Shown here piece by piece: positions 24,283-29,696 of a stretch of 29,696 nt of DNA; the first letter of the stretch is position 1, and each line of letters starts with the position of its first letter. Source of the stretch: Nitrospinae bacterium AH_259_B05_G02_I21 (GTDB lineage Bacteria; JADFOP01). The stretch covers positions 1 through 29,696 of the forward strand of contig JALLOF010000019.1 of NCBI GenBank assembly GCA_027717595.1, written 5' to 3'. The notes below the pieces were generated by a model. The model was given only the letters and a program-made list of their open reading frames with translations. It searched no databases and was not told the DNA's origin. Position numbers and translations under genes: made by a program.

Positions 24283-24957
24283 ATGTCCAACCAGAGCCGG
24301 ATGTTTAAAGATCAGCTCTACGAACAGTTTGCCCGCATCGGCAAGGCACTCGCCAGCCCCAAACGCCTGGAGCTGCTAGACCTTTTGGCCCAGGGGGAGC
24401 GGAGGGTCGAGAGCCTTGCAAACGAAGCTTCCACTAGCCTAGCTAACTGCTCTCAGCACCTCCAGGTGCTCCGGGAGGCCCGCCTCGTCGAAGCACGCAA
24501 GGAGGGTCTCTACGTCTTCTATCGGCTGGCCGACGAGGCCGTGAGCGGCTTCTGGCTCGCGTTGCGGTCCTTGGCCGAGCGCCGGCTTGCCGACGTCGAG
24601 CGAGTCGTCCGGGACTACTTCGAAGCGCCGGAGGAGCTCGAGCCCGTCGGACACGACGAGCTGTTGGGGCGCGTTAGGCATAGCTCCGTCACCGTGCTCG
24701 ATGTGCGCCCGGTCGAAGAGTACCGCGCAGGCCACATCCCGGGAGCGGTTTCGGTGCCGCTTGAGGAGCTGGAGCGGCGCCTCTCCGAGCTGCCGAGGGA
24801 CCAGGAGGTAATCGCGTACTGTCGGGGCCCGTACTGCGTCTTCGCAGTGCACGCCGTGGAGTTGCTCCGAAAGCGGGGTTTCACGGCCTACCGCTTCGAG
24901 GAGGGGATTCCCGAGTGGCGTTTGGCCGGGCTCCCCGTGGCCGTGGGGGAGGAGTGA
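24283..24957 (+). CDS. ArsR-family regulator fused to a rhodanese domain
   Basis: A 224-residue fusion. Residues about 10-110 form a winged helix of the ArsR kind (ALASPKRLELLDLLAQGERR, recognition helix STSLANCSQHLQVLREARLV, wing EGLYVFYRLAD). Residues 125-220 form a rhodanese domain (VLDVRPVEEYRAGHIPGAVS) with the active loop YCRGPYC, catalytic Cys180 and a second Cys185. The only other Cys is Cys56 in the DNA-binding helix. This suggests that sulfane sulfur taken up by the rhodanese loop changes DNA binding, a mechanism inferred from the fusion. GAGGAG precedes the ATG. It heads a cluster with an MBL hydrolase and an MFS transporter, an arrangement I recall as recurring near sulfur and metalloid genes. 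Confidence 0.9.
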   Translation: MSNQSRMFKDQLYEQFARIGKALASPKRLELLDLLAQGERRVESLANEASTSLANCSQHLQVLREARLVEARKEGLYVFYRLADEAVSGFWLALRSLAERRLADVERVVRDYFEAPEELEPVGHDELLGRVRHSSVTVLDVRPVEEYRAGHIPGAVSVPLEELERRLSELPRDQEVIAYCRGPYCVFAVHAVELLRKRGFTAYRFEEGIPEWRLAGLPVAVGEE

Positions 24958-25023
24958 GGCGGAAGTGTCGGCGGCTGGCATTGCGGTGCCCTTCAGGCCG
25001 TCTCAGGAATTAAGGAGGAGACA

Positions 25024-25758
25024 ATGATTTTCGAACAGATCAGACACGACCCCGGAGGTTGCCTAGCCTACTTCTTGGCGTGAGGGGGTAAAGGATGCTC
25101 TGCCATCGTTGATCCCCAGGTGGGGATCGAACCCTACCTCCAGCTCGCCGAGAAGGCGGGCGTTCAGATCACTCACATCATCGATACCCACATCCACGCC
25201 GACCACCTCTCCGGCAGCCGGAAGCTGGCCGAGGCCACCGGGGCGGCCATCTACCTGCACGAGTCCGCCGAGGCGACCTACGAGTTTGTGCCGCTGGCCG
25301 AGGGGGATGAAGTGGCGGTGGGCAATGTGGTGATGTCGGTCCTCCACACCCCGGGCCACACCCCCGAGAGCATGTCTCTCGTGGTCGAGGACCGCTCAAG
25401 AGGCGAGGGGCCCTGGTTCGTGCTCACAGGCGATACGCTCTTTGTGGGTGATGTGGGCCGGCCCGACCTGGTGTTCGATGAACAAGAAGGGGCGGCCCAA
25501 CTCTACGAGAGCCTCTTCGGGAAGCTCCTGGCCCTGGATGACGCCTTGGAGATTTATCCCGCCCACTCTGCGGGTTCGGTCTGTGGCCGATTCATGAGCG
25601 GCAAGCCGAGCTCCACCATCGGCTTCGAGAAGCGGTTCAACATCGGGCTCCAGGCCCGCTCCAAGGACGAGTTCATCGAAGCCCTGGCACGCGACATACC
25701 CCCGCAGCCAGACGATTTCACGAACATCCGACGGACCAACATGGGCCTGACTGCGTAG
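25024..25758 (+). CDS. MBL-fold hydrolase of the persulfide-dioxygenase type with in-frame TGA at codon 20 (candidate selenoprotein)
   Basis: 244 codons, with an ideal AAGGAGGAG before the ATG. The N-terminus reads MIFEQIRHDPGGCLAYFLA, then TGA (25081-25083), then GGKGCSAIVDPQVGIEPYL in the same frame, with no indel. As I recall the family, relatives often have Cys just after 'YLIG/YLVA', the position of the TGA. Metal ligands of the MBL fold are all present: His56, His58, Asp60, His61 in THIHADH; His112 in HTPGHTPES; Asp137 in LTGDTLF; His180 in YPAHSAGS. This is the ETHE1/persulfide-dioxygenase layout, acting on glutathione persulfide or similar thiols. A stem-loop begins right after the TGA. 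Alternatives are a recent nonsense mutation, or a shortened protein from the GTG at 25120, which has no ribosome site. Confidence 0.8.
25081..25117 (+). promoter_or_regulatory. Candidate bacterial SECIS: UGA plus adjacent stem-loop
   Basis: Bases 25084-25097 pair with 25104-25117: four G-C pairs, a G-U, a U-A, one A-G mismatch, two A-U, one G-G mismatch, then GATG with CATC, closing the loop CTCTGC (25098-25103). That makes 12 pairs out of 14 positions, starting at the base after the UGA. Bacterial SECIS elements are stem-loops directly 3' of the UGA, inside the coding region, with a G in the loop. Here the loop G is fifth of six, and the loop starts 15 bases after the UGA, at the short end of known spacing. 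A competing small hairpin (CCCC-AGGT-GGGG, 25114-25125) exists. Confidence 0.5.
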
Positions 25759-25834
25759 GTAGAAGGTCCACACCGGGGCCTCGACGGCCTAGCTGCGCCT
25801 GGTCCCTCGCCTGGGAGGCTGGAGCGCACGAGAA

Positions 25835-27124
25835 ATGACGGTGCAACCAAACCAGACAAAGTTGGGCCTCAAAGAGAACTGGCAGCAGTTCACGCTGCTT
25901 CTCTTGACGGTGGGGTTCGTGGGCTCCATGGTAGGTCTGGAGCGCACCGTCGTACCCCTCATCGGCGAGCAGGAGTTCGGCCTCGCCTCCAAGACCGCCA
26001 TCGTCTCGTTCATCATCACCTTCGGCGTGGTGAAATCTCTCTGCAACTTCTTAGCGGGCCGCATCTCGGAGACCTGGGGGCGCAAGAAGGTGCTGGTTCT
26101 GGGCTGGGTGATCGGCCTGCCCGTGCCTCTTATCATCATATACGCCAACAGCTGGTTCTGGATCGACGTAGCCAACGTGCTACTCGGCATCAACCAGGCC
26201 CTCACCTGGTCGATGACCGTCAACATGAAGATCGATCTCGTAGGCCCAAAGAGGCGGGGCCTGGCTGTCGGGCTGAACGAGTTCGCAGGCTACTTCTCGG
26301 TGGGCATCATGGCGTGGCTCACAGGCGAGATCGCGGCCCGATACGGCCTTAGGCCCGAGCCTTTCTACCTGGGGGTGGTCATAGCCGTGGCGGGGCTCCT
26401 CGTCTCTCTCTTCTTTGTCCGAGATACCATCGAGCACGTCCGCTACGAGGCCCGCCTGCGGGCGGCTGAGGCGGCTAGCCAATCCGAGCCGGGCAATCCC
26501 GAATCGCAGGCCAAGGAGAAACCATCCCTGAAGGAAATCTTCTCCCTGACGACCTGGAAGGACCGGTCGCTGTCCTCTTGCAGCCAGGCCGGGCTGGTGA
26601 ACAACCTGAACGACGGGATGTCCTGGGGCATCTATCCCCTTTTCTTCTCTTCCTACGGGCTGGGGGTCGCGGCCATCGGCGTCATCAAGGCCGTCTACCC
26701 GGCGTTCTGGGGGCTGCTGCAGCCCATCACCGGCCCCCTCTCAGACCGGATCGGGCGGAAGCGCCTAATCGTCGGAGGGATGCTTGTCCAGTCCGTCGGG
26801 ATCTGGATGACGGCGATGCTGCCCACCTACTCGTGGTGGATAGTGGCCGCCGTGATCCAGGGTGTTGGGACCGCGATGGTCTACCCGGTCATTATTGCGG
26901 CGGTGGGCGACGTGGCCCAACCCGAGTGGCGGGCGACCTCGCTCGGGGTCTACCGCTTCTGGCGAGATTTGGGTTACGCCGTGGGGGCTCTCCTTGCCGG
27001 GCTCATCGCCGACTTCGTAGGGATGAAGGCGGCCATCCACACCATTGCGGCGCTCACCCTCACATCGGGGCTCGTCGTGGCCTTTAGGATGTACGAGACA
27101 CTCCCGAGCAAGCGGGGAACCTGA
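25835..27124 (+). CDS. Major facilitator superfamily transporter
   Basis: A 429-residue protein with about 12 membrane helices in two groups of six. The loop 2-3 signature is GRISETWGRKKVLVLG (around residues 75-90), with the matching second-half motif GPLSDRIGRKRLIVGG. The central loop (about 195-250) is charged and Lys/Glu-rich. The substrate is not readable from sequence. Its place directly after the ArsR-rhodanese regulator and the MBL gene, 76 bases downstream, suggests export or uptake of a sulfur or metalloid compound. A 45-bp stretch much like codons near its 3' end occurs again at 28381. Confidence 0.9.
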   Translation: MTVQPNQTKLGLKENWQQFTLLLLTVGFVGSMVGLERTVVPLIGEQEFGLASKTAIVSFIITFGVVKSLCNFLAGRISETWGRKKVLVLGWVIGLPVPLIIIYANSWFWIDVANVLLGINQALTWSMTVNMKIDLVGPKRRGLAVGLNEFAGYFSVGIMAWLTGEIAARYGLRPEPFYLGVVIAVAGLLVSLFFVRDTIEHVRYEARLRAAEAASQSEPGNPESQAKEKPSLKEIFSLTTWKDRSLSSCSQAGLVNNLNDGMSWGIYPLFFSSYGLGVAAIGVIKAVYPAFWGLLQPITGPLSDRIGRKRLIVGGMLVQSVGIWMTAMLPTYSWWIVAAVIQGVGTAMVYPVIIAAVGDVAQPEWRATSLGVYRFWRDLGYAVGALLAGLIADFVGMKAAIHTIAALTLTSGLVVAFRMYETLPSKRGT

Positions 27125-27224
27125 ACCTCTTCGGCACCATCTAAATGGGGTGAAAGAGGAGACAGGGAAGCTGTCCGAAGTCGGTCTTCCCACAACAAGT
27201 AACCCTCGAAAAGGAGCGGAGACG

Positions 27225-27626
27225 ATGAAAAAAACACTTGGAACCTTGGCAATCGCGGGACTGGTTATCGTAATGGCCATCTCCTTGGCCCAGGCTCAAA
27301 AGCAAGAAGCCCCCTCGGGCCAGATGGGCATGATGGGACAGGGCGGCATGATGGGTCAAGGTGGCATGATGGGACAGGGGGGAATGATGGGACGAGGCGG
27401 CATGATGGGTCCCGGCATGATGCAGGGGATGATGGGCGGCGGCATGATGGGCATGCCTTGCCCCATGATGGGAATGATGGGCGGCCAGTCTTCGGACCCG
27501 AAGCTGCAGGGCGAGATGATGGTTCTCAAGGGTGAGATGATGAAGAAGATGGCCGAGATGATGACCAAGCAAGGCGACTGGATGATTAAGAAGGGCCGGA
27601 AGCAGGCAAGGGAGGCGGGTAAATAA
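27225..27626 (+). CDS. Secreted Met/Gly-rich repeat protein
   Basis: A 133-residue protein with a cleavable signal peptide (KKTLGTLAIAGLVIVMAISL, cut near AQA) and a mature part dominated by GGMMGQ-type repeats (about residues 33-85), one Cys in MPCPMM, then an amphipathic Met/Lys-rich helix (GEMMVLKGEMMKKMAEMMTK). 32 of 133 residues are Met. Clustered Met in periplasmic proteins commonly binds Cu(I) or Ag(I), so metal binding in the envelope is inferred. AAGGAG lies 8 bases before the ATG, which is chosen over longer frames. It follows the MFS gene and may share its transcript. Confidence 0.85.
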   Translation: MKKTLGTLAIAGLVIVMAISLAQAQKQEAPSGQMGMMGQGGMMGQGGMMGQGGMMGRGGMMGPGMMQGMMGGGMMGMPCPMMGMMGGQSSDPKLQGEMMVLKGEMMKKMAEMMTKQGDWMIKKGRKQAREAGK

Positions 27627-27811
27627 GCATCTCGCCCTCTGATCGTAAATCGTTCGGGTCCCTATTGGTCACCCAGTTCGTGTGCTAGGCGACCGGCGGG
27701 CCGTACAGTTACGAGGGCCTCTCGATGAAATGGGCCTGATTCTCATTAAGTTAAATGGTGGGGCCCGTTGTGATATGATTCCTGGGGTCCGCATGAAGGA
27801 GGAGAGAGCTT

Positions 27812-28354
27812 TTGTCGACTAAAAAAGGGCGGCGCAAAAGGCGCCTGGAAGAGCAGCGGAAGAAAAAGTCCGGCTCGATGGCCCTCTGGGTCATCGGGGC
27901 GGCTTCGGTCCTTCTGGTCGGAGGGTGGTTCGCCATGCAGATGACGAAGAGGTCGGTCGGGACCGCCGTTACGGTCCAAGCCAAGTGGCACCTCGCCTCA
28001 CGAAGCGACCCCCATCCGCCCTACAACAGCCTCCCTCCCACCTCCGGCCCCCATATGGGCAGACGTGCCCGGTGGGGGATTCACAAAGAGCCGATCCCTG
28101 ATGAGCTACAGGTCCACAACTTGGAAGACGCCGGCGTGATGGTCCAATACAATTGTGGGGATTGCGGCATCCTGATCCGTCGGTTGGAGAGTATCGTCGG
28201 CCGATACGATGAGTATGTGGTCCTGGCGCCCTACCCGCGGTTGGACAGGAAAATCGCCCTTACGGCCTGGGGACGCATCGATAAGTTCGACCAGTTCGAC
28301 GAGAAGCGGATCGTCAAATTCATCGAGGCCTACAAGGGCATAGACCATCATTGA
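27812..28354 (+). CDS. DUF3105-family membrane-anchored protein
   Basis: A 180-residue protein with a Lys/Arg-rich N-terminus, one membrane helix (ALWVIGAASVLLVGGWFAM) and a DUF3105 domain: HPPYNSLPPTSGPHMG, DELQVHNLEDAGVMVQYNCG, VVLAPYPRLDRKIALTAWGR. The conserved His and the YN..PPTSGPH motif are intact; two Cys sit in YNCGDCG, a CxxC that could bind metal or act in redox. The start is a TTG at 27812, fixed by AAGGAGGAG 7 bases upstream. The function of DUF3105 is unknown; the membrane anchor suggests that the domain faces the periplasm. Confidence 0.88.
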   Translation: MSTKKGRRKRRLEEQRKKKSGSMALWVIGAASVLLVGGWFAMQMTKRSVGTAVTVQAKWHLASRSDPHPPYNSLPPTSGPHMGRRARWGIHKEPIPDELQVHNLEDAGVMVQYNCGDCGILIRRLESIVGRYDEYVVLAPYPRLDRKIALTAWGRIDKFDQFDEKRIVKFIEAYKGIDHH

Positions 28355-28380
28355 TAAGGCAAGATAATCTGGCCGGTCGA

Positions 28381-28425
28381 AATGGGGGCGGCCATCCACT
28401 CCATCGTGGCTTTGACCCTCCAACT
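28381..28425 (+). pseudogene. Remnant resembling the 3' end of the MFS gene
   Basis: The frame MGAAIHSIVALTLQLPEL parallels GMKAAIHTIAALTLTSGL near the C-terminus of the MFS transporter (27020-27070), and the DNA is similar by eye across about 43 bases (GGCGGCCATCCAC identical). It ends where the reverse copy of the dispersed repeat begins. It looks like the trace of a second MFS copy or of a local duplication. Confidence 0.4.
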
Positions 28426-28442
28426 CCCTGAGCTTTCTTCTG

Positions 28443-28517
28443 CGGCCCTGAAGGACAACTTCCTGACAAATAGAAACTTTTCCGCCGGTCCGCCAAAGTC
28501 AAGATTTCCTGGGATAA
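28443..28517 (-). repeat. Dispersed repeat, reverse copy (R6)
   Basis: Read on the minus strand it begins TTATCCCAGGAAATCTTGAC and continues with TTCTATTTGTCAGGAAGTTG and TCCTTCAGGGCCGC, in step with the plus-strand cores at 12385, 14610 and 18358. It is the only clear copy far outside the accessory stretch. The remaining bases up to the TPR start at 28663 show no gene. Confidence 0.6.
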
Positions 28518-28662
28518 TCGAACCTGTATAAGTGTCTTTATTCTTGGTCACGTGACGAAGTACTCGTAGTTGTGGTAGGTTTGCCGCTAGCTATTTATCA
28601 TAAGGGACAAACTTGCAAAAGTGGGGCGAAAGCGTCTCCTTGCCTTCTGAGGGGCTCACGTG

Positions 28663-29696
28663 ATGTCAAGCATATCCCATCCAACACGTCGCTTCCATCG
28701 GCGCTTGGTGTGCCTTGGGGCCTTCGTGTTGACAGCCGCATTCGTCTTAATCGGTTGCGAGGGCCGCGAAGAGGCCTACAAGCTCTATCAAGAAGGTCAC
28801 AGATTTCTTTACGTCCAAGACGACCGGGACCGGGCAATACACTTCTTTCTCAAGGCCCTGGAGAGTGACCCGACGCTTTCCCAGGCCCATATGGGGCTGG
28901 CTAATGCCTACTGGAGGAAGGGGTTGTTGGAAAAGAGGAAGCACCATCTTCGCGAGGCGATTCGCGTGGCGCCGAACCATATTGAGGCTCACTACCAATT
29001 GGGCGTCATCGCGTATAAAGATGGGGCTTTTGACCTTGCTCTCCGGGAGTTCGAGACGACCCACCGTTTGCTCAAGGTGCCCTTCGGTTGGGAGCCTGGA
29101 AAACGCTCGTACAAGCTGTTCATGTACGAGGGGTTTCTCCTGCTCGGGCGGGGTGACGTCCTTCGGGCCGAAGCCATCCTTGGGCAGGCCCAAGCCTTGA
29201 GACCCACGGACTATCACCGCACCCTGGCGGGGCTCTACCGAGCCCAGGGCAAGTACGCCGAGGCCAAGCCCCTCTACAAGCGTGCGCTGGCGATTCGGGA
29301 AAAGGTCCTGGGCCCAGACCATCCTGATGTGGCAGAAGCCCTATACGAGCTGGCGAGGTTCTACCGAGCCCAGGGCAAGTACGCCGAGGCCGAGCCCCTC
29401 TACAAGCGTGCGCTGGCGATTCGGGAAAAGGCTCTGGGCCCAGACCATCCGCACCACTATCTTATCGTAACAACTTTGGAAGAGTTAGGACACCTATACG
29501 AAAAGATGGGCAGGGAAGACGAGGCCGAGCCCCTCTACAAGCGTGCGCTGGCGATTCGGGAAAAGGCCCTGGGCCCGGACCATCCTGATGTGACAACAGC
29601 CCTATACGACCTGGCGAGGTTCTACCGCGACCAGGGCAAGAACGCCGAGGCCGAGCCCCTCTACAAGCGTGCGCTGGCGATTCGGGAAAAGGCCCT
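28663..29696 (+). CDS. TPR lipoprotein with kinesin-light-chain-like repeats, 3' end beyond the window
   Basis: The frame is open from the ATG at 28663 to the window end (344 codons). The N-terminus has a basic start, a hydrophobic helix and lipobox VLIGC (Cys32), so it is a lipoprotein. TPR units of the 34-residue kind (AIHFFLKALESDPTLSQAHM and on) come first, then 42-45-residue units with the core AEPLYKRALAIREKALGPDH, as in kinesin light chain/TPR_12 proteins. Four such units are seen, at DNA spacings of 126, 135 and 126 bases, and are nearly identical in DNA around CTCTACAAGCGTGCGCTGGC. They act as protein-binding scaffolds; the partner is unknown. Confidence 0.85.
   Translation, partial: MSSISHPTRRFHRRLVCLGAFVLTAAFVLIGCEGREEAYKLYQEGHRFLYVQDDRDRAIHFFLKALESDPTLSQAHMGLANAYWRKGLLEKRKHHLREAIRVAPNHIEAHYQLGVIAYKDGAFDLALREFETTHRLLKVPFGWEPGKRSYKLFMYEGFLLLGRGDVLRAEAILGQAQALRPTDYHRTLAGLYRAQGKYAEAKPLYKRALAIREKVLGPDHPDVAEALYELARFYRAQGKYAEAEPLYKRALAIREKALGPDHPHHYLIVTTLEELGHLYEKMGREDEAEPLYKRALAIREKALGPDHPDVTTALYDLARFYRDQGKNAEAEPLYKRALAIREKA

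Noticed and set aside
25120-25758. A complete shorter MBL gene starting at the GTG at 25120
   Set aside because: There is no ribosome site before it and the first strand of the fold (through AIVDPQ) would be lost, while the ATG at 25024 has a perfect site.
27045-27224. N-terminal extension of the Met-rich protein into the MFS gene
   Set aside because: The extension has no signal peptide, and the ATG at 27225 has a ribosome site followed by a classic signal peptide.

Overview
The window is GC-rich chromosomal DNA from a Gram-negative-type bacterium: three lipobox proteins (starts at 198 minus, 12184 minus, 28663 plus), abundant GTG/TTG starts and strong Shine-Dalgarno sites. The GatCAB amidotransferase indicates indirect Gln- and/or Asn-tRNA charging. 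The mix (PutA-type fusion, PcrA with a Tudor-like tail, ArsR-rhodanese/MBL/MFS cluster, GC-rich palindromic intergenic repeats) suits a poorly cultured lineage such as a Nitrospinota-, Tectomicrobia- or delta-proteobacterium-like group. No single gene fixes the phylum, so this is an inference.

Layout. 1-4863 (minus): start of a lipoprotein, an alkaline-phosphatase-superfamily hydrolase, and a bifunctional proline dehydrogenase/glutamate-semialdehyde dehydrogenase, with a divergent XRE-type regulator at 4966-5316. 5634-11574 (minus): gatB, a CLC chloride channel/transporter and polA packed head to tail. 11640-19090: a lower-GC accessory stretch of about 7.5 kb holding small orphan proteins, a phosphoglycosyl transferase, an SGNH hydrolase, a broken glycosyltransferase, tiny membrane peptides and several copies of a dispersed repeat. 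19097-24127 (minus): gatA, gatC, two paralogous one-pass membrane proteins and pcrA/uvrD. The usual gatC-gatA-gatB order is kept, so the accessory stretch looks as if it split an ancestral gatCAB run; gatB now has its own plausible promoter.

24219-27626 (plus) is a sulfur-type cluster: a promoter and palindromic operator, an ArsR-rhodanese fusion regulator, an MBL-fold hydrolase of the persulfide-dioxygenase type, an MFS transporter and a secreted Met/Gly-rich protein. A DUF3105 membrane protein and a lipoprotein with kinesin-light-chain-like TPR repeats follow; the latter runs off the window.

The most notable observation is the MBL gene at 25024-25758. It has an ideal ribosome binding site and an intact frame except for one in-frame TGA at codon 20, where I recall relatives often carrying Cys. 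The TGA is followed at once by a 14-position stem-loop. This is what a selenocysteine codon with a bacterial SECIS would look like, although a nonsense mutation cannot be excluded from sequence alone. Second in interest are three tiny one-helix membrane peptides (13713, 18501, 18586) with a shared residue pattern, two of them just downstream of copies of the dispersed repeat.
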